In this document: one piece after another, positions 11,437 to 22,059 of the stretch
Position numbering within the stretch: the stretch's first letter is position 1
How the letters are laid out: every line of letters begins with the position of its first letter
Origin: Nocardioides nitrophenolicus
GTDB lineage: Bacteria; Actinomycetota; Actinomycetes; Propionibacteriales; Nocardioidaceae
Assembly: GCF_016907515.1 (NCBI RefSeq)
Contig: NZ_JAFBBY010000001.1
Span: 5,580,001-5,644,000 of the forward strand
Reading direction: 5' to 3'
Length of the DNA: 64,000 nt
Translations under genes and position numbers: made by a program
Notes under the pieces: model-generated
Seen by the model: the letters and a program-made list of their open reading frames with translations, nothing else
Told to the model about the DNA's origin: nothing
Database searches by the model: none

Positions 11437-12126
11437 ATGACCGATCATGTCGTCCTCGTCCACGGTGCCTGGCACGGAGCCTGGTGCTGGGAGCCCGTGA
11501 TCCCGCACCTCGAGCAGCACGGGCTCACCGTCCACACCGTCGACCTGCCGAGCTCCGGCTCGGGAGGCACCCTCGCCGACGATGCGGAAGCGGTCCGCGC
11601 GGCCGTCGCAGCGGTCGGTGACCAGGTCGTGCTCGTCGGTCACTCGTACGGTGGCATGGCGATCTCCGAGGCGTCCGCCGGAGCGGCGACGGTCGACCAC
11701 CTCGTCTACGTCACCGCGTTCCTGCTGCCCGCGGGCCTCTCGCTCCTCGACGCCGTCGGCGGCACCGCGCCGCCCTGGTGGATCGTCGACGAGAACGCCG
11801 GCACGGTCGGCGTCACCGACCCGGTCGCGGTCTTCTTCGAGGACGTCGACGAGCCGACCCGGAACGCCGCGGTCGCGCGCCTCTCGCCGCAGTCCCTCGC
11901 CTCGTTCCAGGGCCGGCTGACCGGGGCCGGCTGGACGGAGCATCCGTCGACGTACGTCGTCGGCGAGGTCGACGCGGCGATCCCGCCCGTCGCTCAGGAG
12001 GCCATGTCCGCGTCGGCGGGGACGGTGCGCCGCCTCGCGACGGGCCACTCGCCGTTCCTGGTCCGCCCCGCCGAGCTGGCCGAGCTGATCGCCGAGGCAG
12101 CGGGCCGAGGCGGAGCTCAGGCGTAG
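11437..12126 (+). CDS. Alpha/beta-fold hydrolase
   Basis: A 229-residue single-domain alpha/beta hydrolase. The nucleophile is Ser70 in VGHSYGGMAI, the oxyanion segment is VHGAWHGAWCWEPV near the N-terminus, and His204 in TGHSPFLVRP is the catalytic base. This shape (HGAWHGAW plus GHSYGG) is that of the EstA / salicylate-esterase-like group, whose physiological substrate here is unknown. It is cytosolic, without a signal peptide. The stop codon overlaps the end of fdhD on the opposite strand by 10 bp, so the two genes converge. It is divergent from rmuC across 120 bp. Confidence 0.85.
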   Translation: MTDHVVLVHGAWHGAWCWEPVIPHLEQHGLTVHTVDLPSSGSGGTLADDAEAVRAAVAAVGDQVVLVGHSYGGMAISEASAGAATVDHLVYVTAFLLPAGLSLLDAVGGTAPPWWIVDENAGTVGVTDPVAVFFEDVDEPTRNAAVARLSPQSLASFQGRLTGAGWTEHPSTYVVGEVDAAIPPVAQEAMSASAGTVRRLATGHSPFLVRPAELAELIAEAAGRGGAQA

Positions 12127-12934
12127 CGGACGGTTCGCTCGCCCTTGGTCCAGCCGTAGAGCGCGAGCCCGCCGGCCTCGGCGAGGCGGACGGAGAGCCC
12201 GGTGGGGGCGCCGACGGCGACGAGGGCACCGATGCCGCTGGCGATCGCCTTCTGGACCAGCTCGAACCCGGCCCGGCCGCTGACGACCAGCACCGCCTCC
12301 GCCGACGGCTCGCCGGCGAGGATCCGCGCGCCGACCACCTTGTCGACGGCGTTGTGCCGGCCCACGTCCTCGCGTACGGCGACCAGGACGCCGTCGACGG
12401 TGAACAGCCCCGCCGCGTGCGCGCTGCCCGTGCGCTCGAAGAGCTGCTGGTGCGGCCGCATCAGGTCGGGCAGCCGGCGGACCAGCTCGGGGGAGGGGAG
12501 GGGGCCCGACCACGGCAGCGACGGCCGGCGGGCGAGCACCTCGTCGACCTCGTCGGTGCCGCAGACACCACAGGCGGCGGACCCGGCGCTGAGCGCGTCG
12601 AGCTGGCTCGGCACCCGGTCCGGAACGGAGTCGAGGGTGAGCGTGACGACGTTGAACTCCTGCTCGGGCCGCAGCTCGACGTCGGTGCAGTAGGCGACGC
12701 CCGCGGGTCGGCCGAGTCCCTCGTGGTAGACCCATCCGGCCGCGAGCTCGAAGTCGCTGCCGGGCGTGCGCAGCGTCGTCCACACCCGGCGCGCGGGCGC
12801 CCCCGGCCAGGCCAGCCGGATCTCCAGCGGCTCCTCGGTGAGCAGCCGGTCCTCGTGGCGTCGTACGTCGTCGCCGCGGTGCTCCTCGACCCGCAGCCGG
12901 GTCGTCGGTCCGGGGCGTCGCGCCTTCACACCGG

Positions 12935-12938
<4 letters not shown>
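12117..12938 (-). CDS. fdhD: Formate dehydrogenase accessory sulfurtransferase FdhD
   Basis: A 273-residue FdhD. The family moves sulfur from a cysteine desulfurase to the molybdenum cofactor so that formate dehydrogenase becomes active. The key Cys-x-x-Cys lies in GSAACGVCGTDEVDEVL (about residues 115-131), and the conserved segments EDVGRHNAVDKVVG and SGRAGFELVQKA are present. The GTG start at 12938 overlaps the pepN stop (GTGA); a second GTG nine bases later is equally possible. No formate dehydrogenase gene is in the window, so the substrate enzyme is encoded elsewhere. The pairing with pepN looks positional, not functional. Confidence 0.95.
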
Positions 12939-15364
<2,426 letters not shown>

Positions 15365-15419
15365 CCGGCCAGCCTAGAACCCGTCCCGGCAGGCCGTCCG
15401 ATGTGGGAGGGTTCGGGCC

Positions 15420-16301
15420 ATGCGTCCGTGGACCCAGGTGCCGCCCCAGCCGGGCCGGCGGTTCGTCATCACCGGCTCCAACGGCGGCCTCGGCCTCGAG
15501 ACCGCGCGGATCCTCGGCTCACGCGGTGCCGAGATCGTGATGGCGTGCCGCAGCGCCGAGAAGGCCGAGGCGGCCGCGCGGACCGTGCCGGGATACGACA
15601 AGGGGCGGGTCGAGGTGCGCCAGGTCGACGTGAGCTCACTGGAGTCGGTCCGGGCCTTCGCTAAGGAGCTGGAGGCCGACGGGCGGCCGGTCGACGTGCT
15701 GGTCAACAACGCCGGCGTGCTCGGCGTACCGCACTCGGTCACGCCGGAGGGCGTCGAGCTGCACTTCGCCACCAACTATCTCGGGCACTTCCTGCTGACC
15801 CGCCTGCTGCTGCCGCTGCTCACCGACCGCGTGGTCGTGGTCAGCTCCCGCGAGCACCGCTCCGGCGCGATCGACCTCGACGACCTCGGCTGGGAGCGGC
15901 GGCCCTACCGTCCCTTCCAGGCGTACGGCGACTCCAAGCTGGCCGACCTGCTCTTCATGCGCGAGCTGGACCGCCGGCTTCGAGCGGAGGGCTCGCCGCT
16001 GCGCGCTGTCGCCGCCCACCCGGGCGCCTCGGCGACCAAGATCACCGGCGGCTCGGGCCATCCCGTGATCACCGCGATCGGCTACTACGGGCAGAAGCTC
16101 GTCGGGATGCCGGCCTGGCGCGGGGCGCTGTGCACGGTCTACGCGGCGACGATGGACGTGCCGGGCGGGACCTACATCGGCCCCCACGGGCGCACCGAGC
16201 TGTGGGGCTGGCCCGCGCCGGCGCGGATGTCGCGGAAGGCCGACGACACCGCGCTGGCGCAGGCGCTGTGGGAGCGCTCGGTGGCGCTCAGCCGATCTTG
16301 A
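15420..16301 (+). CDS. Short-chain dehydrogenase/reductase (retinol-dehydrogenase-like)
   Basis: A 293-residue SDR with the cofactor motif TGSNGGLG near residues 18-25, NNAGV at about 98-102 and the catalytic Tyr-x-x-x-Lys in QAYGDSKLADL. The Arg in the segment MACRSAEKAE after strand two suggests NADP(H). The length and the C-terminal region are those of the retinol dehydrogenase / protochlorophyllide-reductase-like SDRs that are abundant in actinobacteria; the substrate is not predictable. GGAGGG precedes the ATG. The gene is divergent from pepN and ends 14 bp inside the converging cyclophilin gene. Confidence 0.88.
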   Translation: MRPWTQVPPQPGRRFVITGSNGGLGLETARILGSRGAEIVMACRSAEKAEAAARTVPGYDKGRVEVRQVDVSSLESVRAFAKELEADGRPVDVLVNNAGVLGVPHSVTPEGVELHFATNYLGHFLLTRLLLPLLTDRVVVVSSREHRSGAIDLDDLGWERRPYRPFQAYGDSKLADLLFMRELDRRLRAEGSPLRAVAAHPGASATKITGGSGHPVITAIGYYGQKLVGMPAWRGALCTVYAATMDVPGGTYIGPHGRTELWGWPAPARMSRKADDTALAQALWERSVALSRS

Positions 16302-17037
16302 TGCTCTCGAAGGTGACCGGCGTGTTCGGGCGGCCACCGCCGCTCTGCGCCCAGTAGCCGTCGTTGCCGCTGGCGGTCGCCTTCTTCAGCGTGGCGATCG
16401 AGGCGGCGTCGAGGTGACCCCAGACCGTGTAGTTCGGCGGGAACTGCGAGTCGCCGAACACGATGAAGAACTGGCCGCCGCCGCTGTGCGGCTGGCCGGT
16501 GTTGGCCATGGCGAGGGTGCCGGCCGGGTAGGTCTCGGTGCCGTCGACCTCGTCGGGGATGGTGTAGCCGGGGCCGCCCGTTCCGGTCTTGGGGTCGGCG
16601 TCGGTCGCCTTCGGGTCGAAGAACGGATCGCCGCACTGCAGGAACTCGAAGCCCGGGTCGTTGCCCTGGCGGTGGCACGAGGTGTTGTCGTAGTAGCCCT
16701 GCTTGACCAGCGAGACGAACGACTCGACGGTGCACGGCGCCTTCGCGGCGTCGAGGGTGACGGTGAGCTCGCCGATCGACGTGGTGAACACGGCCTTGAC
16801 GTCGCTGGTGTACTCCGGCGTGGTGGGCGGGAGGTCGACCGGACGGGCGGGGTCGCCCTCCTCGACCCAGTCGCACTGCCCGGCGGCGTCCGGCGTGCCG
16901 GCGGTGGTGGTCTCGGCCGCGGTCGGGGTGGACGGCGAGTCGGCCTTCTCCGGGTCGCTGGCGGTGTCGTCGCCGCAGGCGGAGAGGGAGGCGAGCAGCA
17001 GCAGGGCCGGAACTCCGGCGAGCAGGCGAGAGCGCAT
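16288..17037 (-). CDS. Cyclophilin-type peptidyl-prolyl isomerase lipoprotein
   Basis: A 249-residue secreted lipoprotein. The signal peptide MRSRLLAGVPALLLLASLSAC ends in the lipobox Leu-Ser-Ala-Cys, followed by a Ser/Thr/Ala linker and a cyclophilin domain from about residue 75 to the end (FTTSIGELTVTLDAAKAPCT, CHRQGNDPGF, GQFFIVFGDSQFPPNYTVWG). It should catalyse proline isomerisation in proteins folding outside the membrane. The cyclophilin Phe-x-Phe-x-x-Gln-type catalytic stretch is altered (Arg of FHR replaced by CHRQ), as in other actinobacterial members. A start 9 nt upstream (17046) is also possible. Its 3' end overlaps the converging SDR gene. Confidence 0.9.
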   Translation of the reverse strand: MRSRLLAGVPALLLLASLSACGDDTASDPEKADSPSTPTAAETTTAGTPDAAGQCDWVEEGDPARPVDLPPTTPEYTSDVKAVFTTSIGELTVTLDAAKAPCTVESFVSLVKQGYYDNTSCHRQGNDPGFEFLQCGDPFFDPKATDADPKTGTGGPGYTIPDEVDGTETYPAGTLAMANTGQPHSGGGQFFIVFGDSQFPPNYTVWGHLDAASIATLKKATASGNDGYWAQSGGGRPNTPVTFESIKIG

Positions 17038-17100
17038 GGGGCGCATCGTACGCAGCCGACCTGAGCACACCGGGGTGCGTCCAGGGCGTACGTTGACGGC

Positions 17101-17961
17101 ATGGACCTGGGCATCCACTACGCGAGCTTCAGCCACCCCGAGTGGGACCGCCGGCTGGCCGACCGACTCGCCGGCACCGTCCGGATCGCCGACGAGGGCG
17201 GCATCTCCCTGTTCACCGTGATGGACCACTACTTCCAGATGGAGATGTCCGGCGGGCCGGGCGAGCCGATGCTGGAGGGCTACACCACGCTCGGCTACCT
17301 CGCGGGCCGCACCGAGCGGATCCGCCTGGGCCTGATGGTCACCGGCGTGACGTACCGGCACCCCGGCCTCCTGGCCAAGATCGTGACGACGCTGGACGTC
17401 CTGTCCGGGGGCCGCGCGTGGCTCGGGATCGGCGCCGCCTGGTACGAGCGGGAGCATGCCGGGCTGGGCGTGCCGTACCCACCCGTGGGGGAGCGGTTCG
17501 ACCGGCTGGAGGAGACGCTGCGGATCTGCGCGCAGATGTGGAGCGACGACGACGGTCCCTTCGAGGGCGAGCACTACCGGCTGGCGGAGACGATCTGCGT
17601 CCCCCGACCGGTCCACGGCCGGGTGCCGGTCCTCGTCGGCGGGTCGGGGGAGCGCCGCACGCTGCGGCTGGTCGCGGAGTACGCCGACGCCTGCAATCTG
17701 TTCACGGGGGAGGGCCCGGCCGGGGTGGCCGCCAAGCTCGACGTGCTCCGCCGCCACTGCGACGACGTCGACCGGGACTACGACGAGATCCGCAAGACCA
17801 TCTTGTGGTTCGGCGATCCGGTCGCCGAACCCGACCGGTTCGCCCGTGAGATGGAGGAGTACGCCGGCCTCGGCGTCTCGCTCGCGGCGGTGATGCCGCC
17901 GACCGACGATCCGGAGGGCTGGGCCGCGGCCCTGGTGGAGCAGGCGCTGCCCCGGGTCTGA
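17101..17961 (+). CDS. LLM-class F420-dependent oxidoreductase
   Basis: A 286-residue TIM-barrel protein of the luciferase-like monooxygenase superfamily. The F420-type features are the short N-terminal strand MDLGIHYASF, VMDHYFQM at about 40-47, the GLMVTGVTYRHPGLLAKIVTTLDVLSGGR-type core (about 78-105) and a VLVGGSGERRTLRLVAEYAD phosphate-binding region near 178-197. This subgroup usually uses coenzyme F420 rather than FMN; the substrate is unknown. It is divergent from the cyclophilin gene across 63 bp and is followed by an HD-domain gene after 50 bp. Confidence 0.88.
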   Translation: MDLGIHYASFSHPEWDRRLADRLAGTVRIADEGGISLFTVMDHYFQMEMSGGPGEPMLEGYTTLGYLAGRTERIRLGLMVTGVTYRHPGLLAKIVTTLDVLSGGRAWLGIGAAWYEREHAGLGVPYPPVGERFDRLEETLRICAQMWSDDDGPFEGEHYRLAETICVPRPVHGRVPVLVGGSGERRTLRLVAEYADACNLFTGEGPAGVAAKLDVLRRHCDDVDRDYDEIRKTILWFGDPVAEPDRFAREMEEYAGLGVSLAAVMPPTDDPEGWAAALVEQALPRV

Positions 17962-18011
17962 CCTCGGCGGCCGGGAGGTGCGGCCCCCGGTGACCGTGAC
18001 AGGGTGAGGAC

Positions 18012-18647
18012 ATGGACGACGACGCACTCCTGATCGACCGCCAGCCGCTCCCGGCCGGCGTACCCGATCGTCTGGCGGCACAGCTGCGCTTCCTCGCCGA
18101 GGCCGACAAGCTGAAGACGATCCTGCGCGCCTCGCCGCTGGCGGCCGCGGACCGCCGCGAGAACGACGCCGAGCACTCCTGGCATCTCGCCCTGATGGTC
18201 GTCCTGCTCGCGGAGTACGCCGAGGAGCCGATCGACGTCGGTCACACGATCCGGCTCGTCGTCGTCCACGACCTGGTCGAGATCTACGCGGGCGACAGCC
18301 CGGTGTTCGTCCCGGGTGCGGCCGACGACCAGCAGGAGCGCGAGATCGCCGCCGCCGAGCGGCTGTTCGGGCTGCTGCCACCGGACCAGGCCGCGTCGAT
18401 GCGGGCGCTCTGGGACGAGTTCGAGGCCGGCGTCACGCCGGAGGCGCGCTTCGGCAAGGCGATGGACCGGCTCGAGCCGATGCTGCTCAACTGGCTCAAC
18501 GGCGGCGGCACCTGGGGGATGCCCGGCGCCTCCGAGGCCACCGTCCGCGCCCGCGAGGCCGGGGTCGTCGCCGCCTCGACCACGCTCGGCGCCGTCACCT
18601 CGCTCCTCGTCGACGAAGGACTGCGCCGCGGCTGGATCCGGCCATGA
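18012..18647 (+). CDS. HD-domain hydrolase (YfbR/HDDC2-like)
   Basis: A 211-residue cytosolic metal-dependent phosphohydrolase. HD-fold metal ligands are seen as His55 in ENDAEHSWHLALM and His86-Asp87 in RLVVVHDLVEIYAGD, which matches the HDDC2/YfbR group of nucleotidases acting on (deoxy)nucleoside monophosphates. The remaining helices to the C-terminus are typical for the group (MDRLEPMLLNWLNGGG). The gene ends with ATGA, shared with the start of the following DinB-like gene, so the two form a two-gene operon. Substrate preference cannot be read from sequence. Confidence 0.88.
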   Translation: MDDDALLIDRQPLPAGVPDRLAAQLRFLAEADKLKTILRASPLAAADRRENDAEHSWHLALMVVLLAEYAEEPIDVGHTIRLVVVHDLVEIYAGDSPVFVPGAADDQQEREIAAAERLFGLLPPDQAASMRALWDEFEAGVTPEARFGKAMDRLEPMLLNWLNGGGTWGMPGASEATVRAREAGVVAASTTLGAVTSLLVDEGLRRGWIRP

Positions 18648-19213
18648 CCACCCCCGAGCGCTGGACCGCCGCCACCGTCCACCCCGACATGTGGCTCGAC
18701 GCCGCCGAGGACCCCCGCGAGCGCGAGGGACCCCCGGCCGCAGGGGAGCGCGCCACCCTCGAGGAGTACCTCCACGACTACCGGCTCACCCTGCGCCTCA
18801 AGTGCGACGGCCTCGACCCCGGGCAGCTCGCCCGGCGCTCCGTACCCCCGTCGACGATGTCGCTCCTCGGCCTGGTCCGCCATCTCGCCGAGGTCGAGCG
18901 CGACTGGCGCAACTGGATCACCACCGGCCCCGAGCTGCCCGGCCTCTACGGCGAGCCCGACGGCGACTTCGACGGCGCCGTGGGGGAGGCCGCCGTCGTC
19001 GACGCGGCCTGGGCCGACCTCGCCCGCGAGCAGGAGGCCACCGACGCCATCCTGACAGCCTTCCTCGACACCGGCGCGGACCCGTCCGCGGCGCTCGGAC
19101 GCTCGCAGGTCGTCGTACGGGACCTGATGGTGCATCGGATCGAGGAGTACGCGCGGCACTGTGGTCACGCGGACCTGCTCCGGGAGTGCGTCGACGGACG
19201 GGTGGGGCAGTGA
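18644..19213 (+). CDS. DinB family protein (DUF664)
   Basis: A 189-residue four-helix protein of the DinB/DUF664 superfamily, seen in the segment SLLGLVRHLAEVERDWRN with the conserved His that normally binds metal, and in the C-terminal VRDLMVHRIEEYARHCGHADLLRE with two more potential ligands. Related proteins include thiol-dependent (mycothiol or bacillithiol) transferases; many have no known reaction. The ATG overlaps the stop of the HD-domain gene (ATGA). The C-terminal His-rich segment keeps all expected metal ligands, so an active enzyme is likely. Confidence 0.87.
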   Translation: MTTPERWTAATVHPDMWLDAAEDPREREGPPAAGERATLEEYLHDYRLTLRLKCDGLDPGQLARRSVPPSTMSLLGLVRHLAEVERDWRNWITTGPELPGLYGEPDGDFDGAVGEAAVVDAAWADLAREQEATDAILTAFLDTGADPSAALGRSQVVVRDLMVHRIEEYARHCGHADLLRECVDGRVGQ

Positions 19214-19217
19214 GCTG

Positions 19218-19328
19218 ATGAGCAAGGTGCGGATCCGCTACGCCTCCTGCTGCGCGGCCGTCGTCCGCGGTCGCGAGGGGGCCTGGCTCGGACCGGCCGG
19301 CTCCACAATGCGCGGTGAGTGCGGGTGA
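19218..19328 (+). CDS. Possible 36-residue peptide, weak
   Basis: A short frame with ATG at 19218, 5 nt after the DinB gene stop, encoding a cysteine-containing basic peptide. There is no recognisable domain, no hydrophobic segment and only the DinB-gene context for expression. It may simply be non-coding DNA between two converging transcripts; reported so that the gap is not blank. Confidence 0.15.
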   Translation: MSKVRIRYASCCAAVVRGREGAWLGPAGSTMRGECG

Positions 19329-19334
19329 GTGCCC

Positions 19335-20054
19335 TCAGCCCTTCGTTGCGGCCTCGGCTTCTGCGGTCAGGTTCTTGAAGTCGTAGCCCTTCCAGCTGCT
19401 CATCTCGCCCCCGGGCTCGGTCTCGAACGAGATCGCTCGAGGAAGGGTGCCCCTCACCACCATCGCGTCCTGAGCGATGCCGGGTGCTGGTTCGACCGCG
19501 ACCTGGGGTCCGGGGTGGACGGCCCAGCGTTCGCCCATCACGACTACCCGCGTCGTGGTGGGCAGCGCCTTGGCGAAGGCCGCGAGATCGGTGATGGTCG
19601 TCGGGGCGCCCGCTTCGCGGGTGGACTGGCCATTCTCGTCGACTTCTTCGATGCCTCGGCTGAGCGCGACATAGACGTACTCGTCATCACGGGTGCTCGG
19701 CGGTCGACGAAAGGTGTGGACGACCTTCACCCGCACGAGAGCGAACCGCTCCCGGATGTCCGGGTACCCGAGTCCCGACTCGGACTCGAGCACCGTCGGG
19801 CCTTCCTCTACCCCGTCGATAGTCCCGGCGACGGCGACCTCGATGCCAGGAACCGTCAGGAGGGCCCGAGGTGATCGGAACATCTCGGCGTCGACCGTGC
19901 CGGCGGCGGTGAGGACCGAGAGGTCGACGTGGGAGGCTCGACCCGACGGCGAGGACCTACCGGAGTCGTTGGTCGCGTCGTCCGTGGCGCACCCGGCGAG
20001 CAGTGCCGCAGCCAGCAGCGCGACGAGAAGCCCACTGGGTCGTCGGGCCTGCAC
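19335..20054 (-). CDS. Lipoprotein of unknown function
   Basis: A 239-residue protein with a clear lipoprotein signal (hydrophobic core LLVALLAAALLAGC, lipidated Cys at about residue 22) followed by a Ser/Asp/Gly-rich linker and a soluble domain of about 190 residues with a beta-rich pattern (for example FALVRVKVVHTF and TTTRVVVMGERW). No family was recognised; the layout resembles actinobacterial lipoproteins with a DUF4352-like or other immunoglobulin-like beta-sandwich, but that is only a guess from pattern. The GTG start at 20054 gives a normal basic n-region. It begins a stretch (to 22.06 kb) with less conserved, less GC-biased genes than the flanks. Confidence 0.7.
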   Translation of the reverse strand: MQARRPSGLLVALLAAALLAGCATDDATNDSGRSSPSGRASHVDLSVLTAAGTVDAEMFRSPRALLTVPGIEVAVAGTIDGVEEGPTVLESESGLGYPDIRERFALVRVKVVHTFRRPPSTRDDEYVYVALSRGIEEVDENGQSTREAGAPTTITDLAAFAKALPTTTRVVVMGERWAVHPGPQVAVEPAPGIAQDAMVVRGTLPRAISFETEPGGEMSSWKGYDFKNLTAEAEAATKG

Positions 20055-20093
20055 GTGGTCCGACGTGCGTTCGCAGTCATCGTCATGGCTCTC

Positions 20094-20404
20094 TCACCAC
20101 CAGCTCCGTACGTGGGCGAGGTGATGGGCGCCGTAGGTGCGTGTCCACGCTTCGCCGCCCGCCTGGTAGCCCGAGATCATGCAGGTGATGGCGGGTCGGG
20201 GGACGTGTAGTACGGATCGCCGTTCCCATAGTGGGCCATGCCGGCAGTGTGGCCGATCTCGTGGCAGACCTTCTTTCGGACTGCGTTGGTGGTGGAACCG
20301 CCATCACGAGGCTGCTGACAATCCAGCCGCCGCTGGCTCCGGACCACGACCATGCCGTCTGCGGTGTCGATAGGACACGGACTGCGACAACCCCGGTCAG
20401 GCAT
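20094..20404 (-). pseudogene. Frameshifted HExxH zinc metalloprotease remnant
   Basis: On the minus strand a frame containing VCHEIGHTAGMAHYGNG (zinc motif His-Glu-x-x-His-x-x-Gly-x-x-His, 20234-20263) reaches a stop at about 20175. In the next frame the reading resumes as CMISGYQAGEAWTRTYGAHH and ends at 20094, which looks like the natural C-terminus of the same peptidase. The two halves together give an ordinary metzincin/matrixin-like ending, so one frameshift near 20180-20195 is inferred. No signal peptide is seen on the upstream side, and the frame there degenerates, so the N-terminal part is missing as well. A sequencing error at one base is the alternative for the frameshift but not for the missing front. 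Confidence 0.6.
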
Positions 20405-20628
20405 CGGGGGAGTCAGGTGACGCCGGGGAGAGCGCCACTCTGTCGCGAGAGGGGTCGCTCGACCTTCACGACTGGACGCGCTGCGTATCAACTTCGCACC
20501 TGTTGAGCCGATCTGACGTGCTGCGAGGCCGCAGGCTCGGTCACACACTCAGGGCACAGCCGTCGGGTCGTCGATCGCGTACGCTGAGGCGAAACCTCAC
20601 CGGAACGCGCCACGTCACGGCGCTACAG

Positions 20629-20967
20629 ATGACTCGATCTGAATCTCGCGGAATGCCGTTGCGGCCCCGCACGTCCAGGACTGCGAACGGCGAATGGGCG
20701 CAGTCGTATCTCAGCTCATGGGAGCACCTCGTGAAGCGGGCCGAGGCTGGCGTTGCCTCTCACCTCACTGGCTGTCCGCAATGTGACGGCGACGAGGGGC
20801 GCGAGGCCCGGGACCAACTTGAGGCACTGATCGTTCGCGGTGGCCGCAGAGGAGAGCGCCTTCGCCGGTTGGTCGCTCCGATGGATGATCGGTTCATGCA
20901 AGCCACTACGTCCGACCCGCTCGCGGCGACTGGTGGCCGGTGGTGGTGGCGTCGGCATCTCGACTGA
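20629..20967 (+). CDS. Small protein with Cys-x-x-Cys, unknown function
   Basis: A protein of about 112 residues whose C-terminal two thirds look genuinely coded: EWAQSYLSSWEHLVKRAEAG, then TGCPQCDGDE with a Cys-Pro-x-Cys pair, a basic helix REARDQLEALIVRGGRRGER and a tryptophan-rich end. No named family was recognised. It is probably cytosolic, and the Cys pair could bind zinc only as a dimer. The start is uncertain: ATG at 20629 or 20653; frames further upstream look like random basic translation. The stop codon is directly followed by the next small gene. Confidence 0.55.
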   Translation: MTRSESRGMPLRPRTSRTANGEWAQSYLSSWEHLVKRAEAGVASHLTGCPQCDGDEGREARDQLEALIVRGGRRGERLRRLVAPMDDRFMQATTSDPLAATGGRWWWRRHLD

Positions 20968-20991
20968 TTGGCCTGGAGCCCAGAGCGCCCG

Positions 20992-21267
20992 ATGTTGAGC
21001 GATGCCATGCTTGGTCGCATGCAGGAATGGCAGCCTGACCTCAACGTGAAGGTGCCCGAGTGGCTCGCCGCGGGCGTTCGGGTTCGGCACTCGACCTTCG
21101 GTGACGGGACGGTCGGCAGGGTTGGGACCTACAAGGACGTGCCAAGCGTCTGGATCGACTTCGACGGAGGGGAGACGAAGGCTCTTGCTCTTGAGTTCGG
21201 GCTGGCGCACCTGACCCCGGCCCCTCGCTCAATACGACGGCGGTGGTTTGGCGGCAACGGTGGATGA
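20992..21267 (+). CDS. Small protein with UvrD/PcrA-type Tudor-like domain
   Basis: A 91-residue protein whose core GVRVRHSTFGDGTVGRVGTY followed by VWIDFDGGETKALAL and a closing AHLTPA matches the short beta-barrel found at the C-terminus of PcrA/UvrD helicases, where it helps to contact RNA polymerase. Here it stands alone without a helicase. A stand-alone copy could be an RNA-polymerase or nucleic-acid binding adaptor; that is inference. ATG at 20992 is used; a TTG 24 nt upstream also fits and abuts the preceding stop. Confidence 0.55.
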   Translation: MLSDAMLGRMQEWQPDLNVKVPEWLAAGVRVRHSTFGDGTVGRVGTYKDVPSVWIDFDGGETKALALEFGLAHLTPAPRSIRRRWFGGNGG

Positions 21268-21336
21268 GGTGCGCGGTGAAGACGTCCAGCACGGGCGCGA
21301 ACGCCCGCTGGCCGAGCGAAAGCCCTCATCAACGCC

Positions 21337-21633
21337 ATGGAGGAGGGCTACGTTTGCGATTTGTTGCCCGAGAGCTACGTGATCACACAGTACGGCCGGG
21401 AACGGGACTTCCCACCTTTGACGCTTGAGGACGCCCGGGAGGTATTTGGTCGCCTGGCCGCTGACGGCCTGGTCGGCACGTACGTACTCAACCAAGATGG
21501 CGAACTCCTGGGTGACGCAGCGATCCCATCCGTTGCCGACGACGAGGTGTGGACGAGGCCGGCGAGTGGCGGCTTGTGCCTGTACCTGACGGAAGCTGGC
21601 GTCGCGGCGGTCGGACTGGAGCGAAAGCCGTGA
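21337..21633 (+). CDS. Hypothetical protein, possibly 5'-truncated
   Basis: A 98-residue acidic protein (EGYVCDLLPESYVITQYGRE, then LTLEDAREVFGRLAADGLVG and a C-terminal DEVWTRPASGGLCLYLTEAG). It reads like a small winged-helix or regulatory domain, but no family was recognised. No ribosome-binding site precedes the ATG, while the in-frame codons before it (AKALINA) also look protein-like and have no start of their own, so this may be the rear part of a longer gene whose front was lost. It belongs to the poorly conserved 19.2-22.06 kb stretch. Confidence 0.4.
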   Translation: MEEGYVCDLLPESYVITQYGRERDFPPLTLEDAREVFGRLAADGLVGTYVLNQDGELLGDAAIPSVADDEVWTRPASGGLCLYLTEAGVAAVGLERKP

Positions 21634-22059
21634 TGGCAGAGAGCATCGGCGCAACTGGCTGATCGCCAAGCGGAGGTCCGGCTCCCCGGTAGGGAGTGCG
21701 ATCCGTGTCCCATACGCAGACTACGGAATGACATAATGTCACTTATCGGCGCTTTCCCCACGGACTGATCTGGGCCCGGTCGCAGTGGATGCGCCTGTGG
21801 CTGGGACGCGCAGTGCCAAACCCGGTCGACGTCGGACCGGCCGACGACAACAGTCGTTGTCGCAGAAGCGCCGTCCTGTCTTGGCGACCACGATCGTCGT
21901 CGCAGAGGTTCTGCGATTCGAAGGTTCACTCGACTTGGTCTCCCCTACGAGGACGCCGTGGCTCGCTTCCTCCCCAGAGGCCGCCTTCGGTAGGTCGTCC
22001 TGATTCCTCGGCGAATCGGCCCACTCGGCTCCACCTGACATAACCAGCACAGCGCATGC
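21634..22059. other. No gene seen; contains small palindromes
   Basis: About 430 bp in which neither strand shows a frame with normal codon use. It does contain a perfect 13-bp palindrome TGACATAATGTCA at 21729-21741 in a locally AT-rich spot and an 18-nt hairpin (CGACAAC / GTTGTCG, 21845-21862). A short similar stretch, roughly ACGATCGTCGTCGCAGAGG, follows about 40 bp later. It may be decayed accessory DNA. Confidence 0.5.

Noticed and set aside
21634..22059. tRNA or structured RNA gene
   Set aside because: No acceptor-stem pairing, T-loop GTTCRANNC or anticodon arm could be found; only short dyads.
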